Positions 9,450 through 17,487 of a stretch of 64,000 bases of DNA are shown piece after piece. The notes below the pieces were generated by a model. It was not told the DNA's origin. It was given only the letters and a program-made list of their open reading frames with translations, and did not search any database. The DNA lies in contig NZ_WEGL01000002.1 of NCBI RefSeq assembly GCF_009604455.1, forward strand, positions 186,001-250,000. The letters run 5' to 3'. The first letter of the stretch is position 1, and each line of letters opens with the position of its first letter. The stretch comes from Streptomyces sp. RB17. Its GTDB lineage: Bacteria > Actinomycetota > Actinomycetes > Streptomycetales > Streptomycetaceae. The translations under genes and the position numbers were made by a program.

Positions 9450-9480
9450 GCCCCGCACCGGGTGGCTTTCGGTGCGGGGC
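9450..9480 (+). terminator. Strong hairpin terminator after the SGNH gene
   Basis: GCCCCGCACCG (9450-9460) and CGGTGCGGGGC (9470-9480) form an 11-bp perfect stem with a 9-base loop, 14 bp after the stop. No U-tract, as is usual in Streptomyces. Confidence 0.7.
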
Positions 9481-9635
9481 GCGGTCGTGCGTGGCTGTGT
9501 TCTCCGACTGTGTGTGGCTGTGTGCTCGGGCGCGGTGGGCTGCAGGTGGGGCAGGGGGCCGGGGGGCAGCGTGCCGCCCGGAGGCGACCCGGGAAGCGCC
9601 CACCACGCCGGCGCCCTGCCCCGAGGCGCGGCCTA
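9481..9635. other. Gene-free spacer before the MITE-like element
   Basis: GC-rich, G-heavy spacer between the SGNH terminator and the inserted element. I see no ORF with coding bias, no promoter and no repeat; the whole gene-free stretch 9437-9809 is this spacer plus the hairpin and the element. Confidence 0.5.
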
Positions 9636-9810
9636 GGCCCTGTCGTCAAACTCCCTCCTGCCCCGCGACGCCATGCACGCACTCTCGCCGCACCGGACCC
9701 AGGTCCAAGTACATCCAGTACGAGGGCCAGGGTCCGGCACGCCGAGAGCACGCACCTGACGCCGCAGGGCCCGCCCTTCGGGCGGACGGCTGGAGTTTGA
9801 CGACAGGGCC
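9636..9810. mobile_element. 175-bp MITE-like element with 19-bp perfect terminal inverted repeats and TA flanks
   Basis: The left end GGCCCTGTCGTCAAACTCC (9636-9654) is the exact reverse complement of the right end (9792-9810). Both ends abut the dinucleotide TA (9634-9635 and 9811-9812), as expected for a TA target duplication. The interior has no transposase-length frame but contains further short inverted repeats (for example the GGACC copies near 9700 and TCCGG near 9735). Ends beginning GGCCCTGTCGTCAAA resemble IS5/IS1380-type Streptomyces elements from memory. It is most simply a non-autonomous derivative moved by such a transposase in trans. Its right end touches the TetR stop codon without altering it. 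Confidence 0.75.
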
Positions 9811-10424
9811 TAGCGCTCTGTCAACGCGTCCCGCTCCAGCCCCAGTTCCCGTGCGAGCGCGTCGTCGACCCACTCCTGCGCGCGTGTCCGCGGCACCGCT
9901 CCCGGGTACGACGTCAGCTGCACGGCGAGCCCGTCCAGCAGCGCGGTCAGCCGCAGTGCCGTGCCGGCCGGGTCGGCGCAGGCGAACTCGCCCGCCGCCA
10001 CGCCCTCGGCGATGACCTCGGTGATCGCCGCCTTCCACTGCCTGTCCAGGTCCCGGGTGACCTCGCGCAGGGCCGGCTCGCGCAGGGACACGGCCCAGCC
10101 CTCGATCCACAGCCGCCAGCCCTTGGCCTGCCCGGTCGGCGCGTACCAGCGCACCGCCGCCCGCAGCCGGCGCAGCGCGGACGTCCGCCGGCCCAGCAGC
10201 CTGCGCAGATGCGCCAGATCGTCCTCGGCCGCGTAGGCGAACGCGGCGGCGACCAGCTTCTCCTTCGTCGAGAAGTGGTACAGCACCAGCGCGTTGCTCA
10301 CCCCGAGCGCGGCCGCCACGTCGGCGATCCTGACCGCCGCCACGCCCCGCGCCTCGATCTGCCCGATGGCGGCCCGCAGCAGCTCCTCCTGCCGCTCGGC
10401 CACGCTCAACCGCACTCTCGCCAC
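9810..10424 (-). CDS. TetR-family transcriptional repressor
   Basis: 204 residues. The N-terminal HTH (ERQEELLRAAIGQIEARG, VAAVRIADVAAALGVSNALV, LYHFSTKEKLVAAAF) is canonical TetR; the C-terminal ligand domain is helical. It is divergent from the permease gene at 10628, with a 24-bp palindrome between them. Related palindromes precede the acyl-CoA dehydrogenase operon 5.6 kb away, so it probably controls the whole 10-16 kb catabolic cluster. The ligand may be an acyl-CoA or 2-oxo acid (inference). Its TAG stop (9812-9810) abuts the MITE. Confidence 0.92.
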   Translation of the reverse strand: MARVRLSVAERQEELLRAAIGQIEARGVAAVRIADVAAALGVSNALVLYHFSTKEKLVAAAFAYAAEDDLAHLRRLLGRRTSALRRLRAAVRWYAPTGQAKGWRLWIEGWAVSLREPALREVTRDLDRQWKAAITEVIAEGVAAGEFACADPAGTALRLTALLDGLAVQLTSYPGAVPRTRAQEWVDDALARELGLERDALTER

Positions 10425-10504
10425 GCGGTCACCCTACACAGCCGCCCGGACATGCGCCGACGACCTCATGACACCCCTGTGCGGCCGGGGCCACAGTACC
10501 GCAC

Positions 10505-10528
10505 TACTGACTGCTCGTTCAGTCAGTA
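10505..10528. promoter_or_regulatory. TetR-type operator between tetR and the permease gene
   Basis: Nine-base arms TACTGACTG (10505-10513) and CAGTCAGTA (10520-10528) flank CTCGTT: a perfect 24-bp dyad in the divergent promoter region. Its left part also fits TACTGA-N8-TCAGT, the same core as the sites at 16131 and 16179. Confidence 0.75.
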
Positions 10529-10627
10529 AGTTCGGACCGCAGGCGGTCCGCCGGCACCGCCCGGCCACCGTGCCGTCGCCACCCCCCGCCGTCCCAGGAG
10601 TCCGCCCGCGCCCGTAGGAGCCCGCCC

Positions 10628-11553
10628 GTGACCCACGCCCCGACCACCTCCGCGCACCCGCAAGGCTCCGACACACCCGATCTCTCCGCCGGCTGGGGCG
10701 AGCAGCGCACCCGGCTCCGCAAGGATCTGCGCCGGCTCGACGTGCTGTTCTTCCTCATCTGCACGCTCGTCGGCCTGGACACCATCGGCTCGGTGGCCGC
10801 CCAGGGCCCCCAGGGCCTGACCTGGATGGCGATCCTCGCGCTCGCGTTCTTCCTGCCGTACGGACTGCTCGTCGCCGAACTCGGCGCCGCCTTCCCGGTG
10901 CAGGGCGGCCCGTACGTGTGGACCCGGCTGGCCTTCGGCCGACTCACCGCCGGCGTCAACCAGTTGCTGCACCGGATCTCCAACCCGGTCCGGGTGGGCG
11001 GCGGTCTGTGCATCATCGCCCTGACGACCTGGGAGGAGTTCTTCACCCCGCTGCCCGGCGGCTGGAAGTACGTCGCCGGGTTCGTGTTCATCTGGGGCGG
11101 AGCGCTGGCGGTCGTCCAGTCCGTGCGGATCGGGAAACGGGTGCCGATCGCCGGTGCCGTCGCCCGGGTCGTGCTGCTCGGCTTCTTCCTTGTCGGTCGT
11201 CGTGTACGCCGTCCGCAACGGCGTCCACGCCCTGCCCGCCGGCGGGTTCACCCCGACGTACGCCGGCTTCGTCGCCCTCGTCCCCGTCCTGATCTTCAAC
11301 TACGTCGGCTTCGAACTGCCCAGCTCCGCCGCCGAGGAGATGCGCAACCCGCGCCGGGACATCCCGCTGTCCATCCTCCGCTCCGGCCTCGCCGCGCTCG
11401 TGCTCTACGGCGGCCCGATCCTCGGCATCCTGTTCGTCCTGCCGAGTGAACGCATCGGCAGCCTGGGCGGGTTCACCGACGCCTGCACGGCAGTCTTCAC
11501 GGTCTACGGCGGCTCCATCGCGGCGGACGGCACGGTCACCCTCACCGGCTTCC
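10628..11553 (+). pseudogene. APC-superfamily amino acid permease, frameshifted and 3'-truncated
   Basis: GTG start at 10628. Transmembrane segments are recognisable (LFFLICTLVGLDTIGSVAA, GLTWMAILALAFFLPYGLLV, GWKYVAGFVFIWGGALAVV). Near 11190-11196 the frame breaks: the permease continues one base out of register as SVVVYAVRNGVHALPAGGFT, followed by VPVLIFNYVGFELPSSAAEE, the typical APC helix 6 region. Similarity stops at about 11553, where the sequence becomes the antisense of a CoA-ligase gene. Full permeases have about 450-500 residues, so roughly the last third is gone. It was presumably the importer for the adjacent TetR-regulated catabolic operon. Confidence 0.8.
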
Positions 11554-12019
11554 AGCCCCACCGCGCCCGTCGGGAACTCACCCCAGCTGAGCCGCAGTTC
11601 GCTGCCCGTGTCGACCAGGCCCATGCAGTTGGGCCCGAGCAACCGGGCGCCCCGGGCGGTCACCCCGCGGGCCGGCGCGCGCTCCTCGGCCGGGTCCCCG
11701 CCGGAGGCGATGACGGTGAAGTGGCGAGCGCCGGCCGCCAGGCCCTCGGTCACCACGGGCCGTACGTGCGCGGGAGGCACGGCCACCATGACGTGCTCGC
11801 ACGCCGGCCCGGTCAGCCCGGCCCGGAACGGCACACCGTCCAGGCTGCCGCCCCGCCGGTTCACCAGGTGCACCTCCCGCCGCCCCGCCCCGCCAGCGCC
11901 CCCTTGGCCCGCCAGTAGCCCCACTTCCCGGGCTGCGCGGAGGCACCGACGACGGCGACCGAGGCGGGGGCGAACAGCGTGTCCGGGGCAGCCTCGGCGG
12001 GGCCCGTCACCGGTACCAT
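11553..12019 (-). pseudogene. NDP-forming acyl-CoA synthetase (CoA-binding domain), frameshifted and truncated
   Basis: The ATG at 12019 overlaps the 3' end of the upstream dehydrogenase by 13 bp. The N-terminal CoA-binding Rossmann motif reads FAPASVAVVGASAQPGKWGY. A frameshift in the G-rich run at about 11881-11895 shifts the rest, which continues REVHLVNRRGG, EGLAAGARHFTVIASGG and RLLGPNCMGLVDTGSELRLS. After GEFPTGAVGL (about 11555) the sequence switches to the opposite-strand permease. Only about 150 of some 700 residues remain, with no ligase or ATP-grasp domain. It would have formed acyl-CoA from the acid made by the neighbouring enzymes. Confidence 0.8.
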
Positions 12020-13191
12020 CCGAAGCGGTCCGCGATCACCGGCAGCCGGTCGGTCACCAGGGCGTGGGCGGCCGCGCGCGGGGTCGTACCGTCGGCGTCC
12101 GCGCGCGCCAGCACCAGGCCGATCAGCGCGCGCATCCGGCCCCGGATGTAGCCGAAGGCCTCCTCGGCATCCGCGCCGATGTCGCCGAACAGGGTCCACC
12201 ACCACCAGGCGTTCGTACCGGAGTTGACCACCACGTCCGGCAGCACGGTGACCCCGCGCCCGGCCAGCAGCTCCTCCGCCTCCGGCAGCACGGGCATGTT
12301 GGCGGCCTCCACGATCCAGCGGGCGCGGATCCGGTCGTGGTTGGTCGTGTCGATCGCGTACGACACAGCCGCCGGCACGAGCACCTCCACGTCCGCGGAC
12401 AGCCAGGCGTCGCCGGTCAGTTCGCGGTCGCCGGGGCCCAGCACACGACGGTCGACGGTGCCGTAACCGTCCCGCGCGGCCAGCAGGGCCTCGACGTCCA
12501 GCCCCGCGGGATTGGCGATCGTTCCCTTGATGTCGGCGACCGCCACCACCGTCAGTCCTGCGCGCGAGAGGAACCGCGCGGTGGCCCCGCCCATCGTGCC
12601 GAGCCCCTGCACCGCCACCCGGGTGCCCGGATACGGCACGCCCGCCCGGTCCAGCGCCGCGAGCACCGACTCGGCGACCCCGCAGCCGCCGACCAGTTCG
12701 TCCAGGCCGATGCCGTCCACCTCGACCGCGAAGGCGTCCGCGAGCCGCCGACGGGCCGCCGCCTCGTCGTCCAGCAGCGGGTACACGGCCTGGATGGAGG
12801 AGACCAGGCCCGCCTCGGCCGCCGCGCGGTCGACCAGGTCCTGGCTGAGGCCGAGGTCCTCTCCGGTGGTCCAGAAACGCTCGATGTACGGTCGCATGGC
12901 GCGCAGGTAGCGCACCAGCAGCCCGTAGGCCGCCGGATCCTGGGGATCGCAGTCGATGCCGCCCTTGGCGCCGCCGAGGGGGACGTAACGGGCCTCGGGG
13001 TCGTAGTGCAGGGCTTCCTTCATGGTCATGCCGCGGGCGAGCCCCGCCACCTCCTCCAGCATGCAGCCCGGGCGCATCCGCAGCCCGCCGCTGGCCACGC
13101 CGCGCACCAGCCGGTCCACGACCAGGAAGCCCTGGCGGCCGGTCACGTGATCGGTCCAGACGAGCGACATCAGGGGAGCGGGGGCGGTCAT
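12007..13191 (-). CDS. Glu/Leu/Phe/Val-type amino acid dehydrogenase
   Basis: 394 residues. NAD(P)-dependent oxidative deamination of an amino acid to its 2-oxo acid, or the reverse. Seen: the substrate-binding lysine region ARGMTMKEALHYDPEARYVP, the catalytic-lysine block GGAKGGID, the Rossmann motif VAVQGLGTMGGATARFLSRAG, and ARWIVEAANMPV. The ATG at 13191 overlaps the stop of the TPP enzyme (ATGA). The family is sure; the substrate is not. Together with the TPP enzyme and acyl-CoA dehydrogenase it suggests amino acid to 2-oxo acid to acyl-CoA degradation. Confidence 0.88.
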   Translation of the reverse strand: MTAPAPLMSLVWTDHVTGRQGFLVVDRLVRGVASGGLRMRPGCMLEEVAGLARGMTMKEALHYDPEARYVPLGGAKGGIDCDPQDPAAYGLLVRYLRAMRPYIERFWTTGEDLGLSQDLVDRAAAEAGLVSSIQAVYPLLDDEAAARRRLADAFAVEVDGIGLDELVGGCGVAESVLAALDRAGVPYPGTRVAVQGLGTMGGATARFLSRAGLTVVAVADIKGTIANPAGLDVEALLAARDGYGTVDRRVLGPGDRELTGDAWLSADVEVLVPAAVSYAIDTTNHDRIRARWIVEAANMPVLPEAEELLAGRGVTVLPDVVVNSGTNAWWWWTLFGDIGADAEEAFGYIRGRMRALIGLVLARADADGTTPRAAAHALVTDRLPVIADRFGWYR

Positions 13192-14906
13192 GGGGTCTCC
13201 TCGGGGACGGTGATCAGGGTGGGGCCGGGCCGGTCCAGGGCCTCGGTGAGGGCGCGCGCCAGTGCGGCCGGGTCGCATGCGCGCGTGCCGTGTCCTCCGT
13301 ACGCGCGGGCCAGGGCGGGCAGGTCGACCGGCGCGAGGTCCACCGCGGTCGGCACGTCGCCGCGTGCCCGCATCTCGTCCCTGGTCTCGCCGTAGCCGCC
13401 GTCGTCGAACACCACTATGGGCAAGGGGAGTCGGAGCTGTGCGGCGCTCGCCAGTTCCTGCACGGTGAACTGCAGCCCGCCGTCCCCGCTCAGCGCGAGC
13501 ACCTGCCGGTGCGGCGCGGCGACCTCGGCACGGATCGCGGCGGGCAGCGCGTAGCCGAGGGTGCCGAAGCCGGTGGGGTGCAGATAGCGGCCCTCGGGAC
13601 CGACGGGGAAGTGGGGGAGGGCGCCGTAGTAGCAGCACTGGGCGCTGTCGGAGGTGACGACGGCATCGGCGGCCGGCACCTCGCGGATCGCCCGCAGATA
13701 CGGGATCCAGCGGGCGTCCCGCGCGGCGGTCTCGGCGTCCCGCGCGGCGGTCTCGGCGTCCCGCGCGGCGCGCAGGGCGGCCACGTCGTCGGCCACGCGC
13801 GTGTGCGCGTTTCCGGAGAGCCCGGCCACGCGCGTGCATGCGTTTCCGGCGAACTCGGGTACGCGCGCGTGCCCGTCGTCCGGCAGGTCCGTCAGCGGGG
13901 CCTCCAGGGTGAGCCGCGCGTCCGCCACGAGCGGTACGTCCACCACGGCGCCCGCGTACATCTGGTCCGGGTCGAGGTCGACGCGTACGAGCGTGCCGTC
14001 CAGCGGTGGCGGGACGGTCCAGAAGTCGGACTCGGACAGTTCCGTGCCGACGGCGAGCACGACGTCCCGCGTGGCGAGCCACTTCTGCACGGCGGGGCTG
14101 TGCAGGGACACCCCGGGGGACAGCGGATGGGTCTCAGCGACCGTGCCCTTGCCGGCCGCCGTGGTCACGACCGGTGCCCCCAGGAGCTCCGCGAGGGCGT
14201 GGCGGCACTGCGCCCGAGCGCCGACGGCTGCGCCGCCGAGCACCAGCGCGGGGCGGCGGGCCCCGCAGAGGACCGTGACGGCCCGTCGTACGGCCTCCGG
14301 GGCGGGCGTGGGCCGTGCGGTGCTGGAGGCGCGCCGGACGGGCCCGGGCGCCTGTGCGGCCGCCAGCCGGTCCAGCGGCACCTCGATGTGCGCGGGGCGC
14401 GGGCGCCGGGTGCGGAACAGGGTGAACGCCCGGGCCACGGCCGCGTCGATCTCCGCGACCGACGAGGCCCGGTGACTGAACGCGGCGATCCCGCGCAGGG
14501 CGTCGGTCTGGCTGCGCATCTCGTGCAGCGCGCCGGTGGCCGGCCGGGGATGGCCGAGGGGCATGCCGGGCGAGACGACCAGCAGCGGCACGCTGTCCGC
14601 GTAGGCCTCGCCGACGGCCGCCGCCGCATTGAGCAGGGCGGGCCCGGTCGTGGTGAGCACCACACCGGGCCGGCCAGTCACGCGCGCGTACCCGTCGGCG
14701 GCGTACCCGGCACCCTGTTCATGGCGGGGCGTCACATGAGCGATGCCGTAGGCCGGAAGATGCCGGTAGATCTCCAGGTTGTGGGTGCCCGGGATGCCGA
14801 AGACCTGCGTCACGCCGTGCGCCCGCAGGGCCCGTACCAGGGCCTGGCCGCCCGTCAGGAGGCCGTCGTCGGCCCCCCGGGACACCGGTTCCGCGACAGT
14901 GCCCAT
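13188..14906 (-). CDS. TPP-dependent enzyme, 2-oxo-acid decarboxylase / acetolactate synthase superfamily (AruI-like)
   Basis: 572 residues from the ATG at 14906; TGATG overlap with the acyl-CoA dehydrogenase stop. The PYR-domain activating Glu lies in PRHEQGAGYAADGYARV. The C-terminal TPP/Mg motif starts GDGGLQFTVQELASAAQLRL and ends FDDGGYGETRDEM, with Asp-Asp where most relatives have Asn-Asn. The PRHEQGAG and YGE(T)RDEM blocks recall AruI-type 5-guanidino-2-oxopentanoate decarboxylases (from memory). The central linker (about residues 335-405) is expanded by low-complexity repeats. It likely decarboxylates the oxo acid made by the neighbouring dehydrogenase. Confidence 0.82.
   Translation of the reverse strand: MGTVAEPVSRGADDGLLTGGQALVRALRAHGVTQVFGIPGTHNLEIYRHLPAYGIAHVTPRHEQGAGYAADGYARVTGRPGVVLTTTGPALLNAAAAVGEAYADSVPLLVVSPGMPLGHPRPATGALHEMRSQTDALRGIAAFSHRASSVAEIDAAVARAFTLFRTRRPRPAHIEVPLDRLAAAQAPGPVRRASSTARPTPAPEAVRRAVTVLCGARRPALVLGGAAVGARAQCRHALAELLGAPVVTTAAGKGTVAETHPLSPGVSLHSPAVQKWLATRDVVLAVGTELSESDFWTVPPPLDGTLVRVDLDPDQMYAGAVVDVPLVADARLTLEAPLTDLPDDGHARVPEFAGNACTRVAGLSGNAHTRVADDVAALRAARDAETAARDAETAARDARWIPYLRAIREVPAADAVVTSDSAQCCYYGALPHFPVGPEGRYLHPTGFGTLGYALPAAIRAEVAAPHRQVLALSGDGGLQFTVQELASAAQLRLPLPIVVFDDGGYGETRDEMRARGDVPTAVDLAPVDLPALARAYGGHGTRACDPAALARALTEALDRPGPTLITVPEETP
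13715..13770. repeat. In-frame 21-bp tandem repeat inside the TPP-enzyme gene
   Basis: CGTCCCGCGCGGCGGTCTCGG occurs at 13715-13735 and 13736-13756, with a 14-base partial third copy to 13770. On the minus strand it encodes repeated heptads of the type ARDAETA. The preceding stretch (about 13795-13880) also repeats a GNA-x-TRVA motif. Both lie in the inter-domain linker. Confidence 0.85.
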
Positions 14907-16063
14907 CACAGGCTCCGCGCGCTGACGAGCCGCATGATGTCGGAGGTGCCCTCCTCGATCTCCTCCAGCTTGGCGTCCCGCATCCACTGCTCCACCGGGA
15001 ACTCCCGCGAGTAGCCCCAGCCGCCGAGCGTCTGCACGGCCGCCCAGGTGCAGAACGCGGCCGTCTCCGACGCCGTCAGCTTGGCCATCGCGGCCTCGGC
15101 GCTGGCCTCCAGACCGGCGTCCAGACGGCGGGCCGCCCGCCAGGTCATCAGCCGGGCCTGTTCCACGCGCGTGCGCATGTCGGCGAGGCGGAAGGCGACC
15201 GCCTGGTGCTCGATGACCGGCTTGCCGAACTGCCGTCGCTCACGGGCGTAGTCGCGCGCGTACTCGTACGCCGCCCGGGCCACTCCGGTCGCCGCCGCTC
15301 CCAGGACCGTACGGGAGATGTCGAAGGTCCGCATCAGCCCGGCGAAGCCCTCGCCCTCCGCGCCGAGCCGGTGCTCCTCGGGCACGAACGCGTCCTCGAA
15401 GAAGATCTCCCGGCAGACGATCGCCCGCTGCCCCATCTTGCGCATCGGCTCGCCGAAGGTCATGCCCTCCGTGCCCTTGCGCAGCAGGAACGCGCTGACC
15501 CCGCGCGAGCGCCGGGTCGGGTCGGTCTTGGCGAAGACGACGTAGTGCTCGGCCTCGCCCGCGTTCGAGATCCACGCCTTCTGGCCGCGCAGCCGGTAGC
15601 CGCCGGCCGTGCGGTGCGCGGCGGTGACGATCGACGCGGCGTCGGAGCCGGCGCCCGGCTCGGTCGTCGCCAGGGCCGTCATCGGGGTGTCCGGGCCGGA
15701 GAGGGGCGTCAGCCACTCCCGCTTCTGCTCCTTGGTGCCGAGTTCCAGGACCGGGTCGGCGAAGAAGCCGTTGGAGCACAGCAGGTTGCCGATGCCCAGG
15801 TCGCCCACGCACAGCTCCTCCTGGACCAGGCACTGGGTGAGGACGTCGGTGAAGCCGCCCACGCCGTACTCCTCCGGCAGCATGAACCCGGTGATGCCGA
15901 CCTCGGCGGCCTTGCGCCACAGGTCCCAGGGTGTCTCCACGTCGGCCTCGTCCACGGCACGCGCGCGTGGCCGTATCTCCTCGCGGGCGAAGGCACGCGC
16001 GAGATCGACGACGTCGCGCTGTTCGGGGCGGAGCGGGACCAACTCGGTGGGGAGGTCGGACAT
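14906..16063 (-). CDS. Acyl-CoA dehydrogenase
   Basis: 385 residues. FAD-dependent alpha,beta-desaturation of an acyl-CoA. Family signatures are ALATTEPGAGSDAASI, GYRLRGQKAWISNAGEAEHY, ERRQFGKPVIEHQAVAFRLA and LEEIEEGTSDIMRLVSARSL; a Glu in the GTSDI region is the usual site of the catalytic base. The ATG at 16063 has GGAGG about 5 bases upstream. It is the first gene of the minus-strand operon acyl-CoA dehydrogenase - TPP enzyme - amino acid dehydrogenase - broken CoA ligase. Two TetR-like dyads (16131-16150, 16179-16198) sit in its promoter. Confidence 0.93.
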   Translation of the reverse strand: MSDLPTELVPLRPEQRDVVDLARAFAREEIRPRARAVDEADVETPWDLWRKAAEVGITGFMLPEEYGVGGFTDVLTQCLVQEELCVGDLGIGNLLCSNGFFADPVLELGTKEQKREWLTPLSGPDTPMTALATTEPGAGSDAASIVTAAHRTAGGYRLRGQKAWISNAGEAEHYVVFAKTDPTRRSRGVSAFLLRKGTEGMTFGEPMRKMGQRAIVCREIFFEDAFVPEEHRLGAEGEGFAGLMRTFDISRTVLGAAATGVARAAYEYARDYARERRQFGKPVIEHQAVAFRLADMRTRVEQARLMTWRAARRLDAGLEASAEAAMAKLTASETAAFCTWAAVQTLGGWGYSREFPVEQWMRDAKLEEIEEGTSDIMRLVSARSL

Positions 16064-16130
16064 GGTGCCTCCAAGGCGGCCGCGGACGGTGGTCGGCGAA
16101 GGGCGCCGGGCAGAGCTCCACTCCATGCTC

Positions 16131-16150
16131 TACTGAATCGTGAGTCAGTA
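16131..16150. promoter_or_regulatory. TetR-type operator, proximal site upstream of the acyl-CoA dehydrogenase operon
   Basis: TACTGAATCGTGAGTCAGTA matches TRCTGA-N8-TCAGTA, shared with 16179-16198 and with the tetR operator at 10505. It lies 68 bp before the start codon. Confidence 0.65.
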
Positions 16151-16178
16151 TCCGGAGCCGGTCCGCGCCCTGTCAACG

Positions 16179-16198
16179 TGCTGAACGGAGGTTCAGTA
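16179..16198. promoter_or_regulatory. TetR-type operator, distal site upstream of the acyl-CoA dehydrogenase operon
   Basis: TGCTGAACGGAGGTTCAGTA contains the perfect dyad CTGAAC-GGAG-GTTCAG. It has the same 20-bp length and flanks as the site 48 bp away. Confidence 0.65.
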
Positions 16199-16296
16199 GC
16201 CTGCCCCCGGGCCCCGGAGAGGTGCCCCCGGCCGGGCCGGGCTGTCGGAGGGGCCGACCATAATGGGGAGCCTCACCCACCACACCGGGAGGTACC

Positions 16297-17463
16297 GTGA
16301 CCGGACTGCGTGACTCGAGCTCCGGGCTCCGCGCCCTGCGGCCCGCCGCCTTCGGCGCGGAACCGGGCGGAGAGCGCCTGGCACGCATCCGCCGCTCCCC
16401 CCACTTCAAGGACGGCGTCTTCCAGAACCCGGGCGGCACCGCGCGTACCCGTCCCTCCGGCTCCACGCTGGACCTCGCGAAGGTGTTCCTCGACAAGGAG
16501 ACCCGGCCCCTGCGTGCCCCCAAGGGCGCCGTCCCGGTGCATCCCACCACCTTCGCCGACCTGGCCAAGCCGCCCGCCACCGGGCTGCGGCTGACCTGGA
16601 TGGGCCACTCCAGCGTGCTCGCGGAGATCGACGGCCACCGGGTCCTGTTCGACCCCGTCTGGGGCGAGCGCTGCTCCCCGTTCCCCTTCGCCGGGCCCAA
16701 GCGGCTGCACCCCGTGCCGCTGCCGCTGGCCGCGCTCGGCGAGGTCGACGTGGTCGTCATCTCGCACGACCACTACGACCACCTGGACCTGCCCACCATC
16801 AAGGCGCTGGCCGGCACGGACACCCTGTTCGCCGTGCCGCTCGGCGTCGGCGCCCACCTCGAGCACTGGGGCGTCTCCCCGGACCGCCTGCGCGAGCTGG
16901 ACTGGCACGAGTCGACCCGGGTCGGCGGACTCACCCTCACCGCCACGCCGGCCCGTCACTTCTGTGGCCGCGCCCTGCGCAACACCCAGCACACCCTCTG
17001 GGCCTCCTGGGCCGTCGCCGGCGAGGAGCACCGCATCTTCCACAGCGGTGACACGGGCTACTTCGAGGGCTTCACGGACATCGGCGCCGACCACGGCCCG
17101 TTCGACGCCACGATGATCCAGATCGGCGCGTACAGCGAGTTCTGGCCCGACATCCACATGACCCCGGAGGAGGGCCTGCGCGCGCATATCGACCTGCAGG
17201 GCGGAGTGCCGCACGGCGCGCTGCTGCCGATCCACTGGGGCACCTTCAACCTGGCCCCGCACCCCTGGGCCGAGCCCGGCGAGTGGACGAAGGAGGCCGC
17301 CGAGGAGGCCGGCCAGGCGGTGGCCCTGCCCCGCCCGGGCGAGCCCTTCGAGCCGGCGGGCAAGCTCCCGGCGGAGGCGTGGTGGCGCGGCGTGTCGGGG
17401 GAGATCCGGCGCACCTGGCGCTCGGTCGGCGCGTTCGTGGCGGAGCCGCCCACCCGGAGGTGA
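16297..17463 (+). CDS. Metallo-beta-lactamase-fold hydrolase (UlaG / NAPE-PLD-like)
   Basis: 388 residues, GTG start with GGGAGG upstream. Metal site: SHDHYDHLD (H-x-H-x-D-H), TPARHFCGRAL (third His), FHSGDTGYFEGF (bridging Asp) and LPIHWGTFNL (last His). The LTWMGHSSVLAEIDGHRVLFDP entry strand and the RLHPVP/HWGTF pattern match the NAPE-PLD/UlaG subgroup, which hydrolyse phosphodiesters or lactones. There is no signal peptide. The physiological substrate is unknown. It is divergent from the TetR-regulated operon and ends at a hairpin. Confidence 0.88.
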   Translation: MTGLRDSSSGLRALRPAAFGAEPGGERLARIRRSPHFKDGVFQNPGGTARTRPSGSTLDLAKVFLDKETRPLRAPKGAVPVHPTTFADLAKPPATGLRLTWMGHSSVLAEIDGHRVLFDPVWGERCSPFPFAGPKRLHPVPLPLAALGEVDVVVISHDHYDHLDLPTIKALAGTDTLFAVPLGVGAHLEHWGVSPDRLRELDWHESTRVGGLTLTATPARHFCGRALRNTQHTLWASWAVAGEEHRIFHSGDTGYFEGFTDIGADHGPFDATMIQIGAYSEFWPDIHMTPEEGLRAHIDLQGGVPHGALLPIHWGTFNLAPHPWAEPGEWTKEAAEEAGQAVALPRPGEPFEPAGKLPAEAWWRGVSGEIRRTWRSVGAFVAEPPTRR

Positions 17464-17470
17464 CGCCGCC

Positions 17471-17487
17471 GGGGCGCCGGGCGCCCC
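17471..17487 (+). terminator. Short GC-rich hairpin after the MBL-fold gene
   Basis: GGGGCGC-CGG-GCGCCCC begins 8 bp after the stop codon; a 7-bp perfect stem. Confidence 0.5.

Noticed and set aside
13715..13880. CRISPR-like array in the TPP enzyme
   Set aside because: The repeats are in-frame coding units with no unique spacers; no cas genes are in the window.
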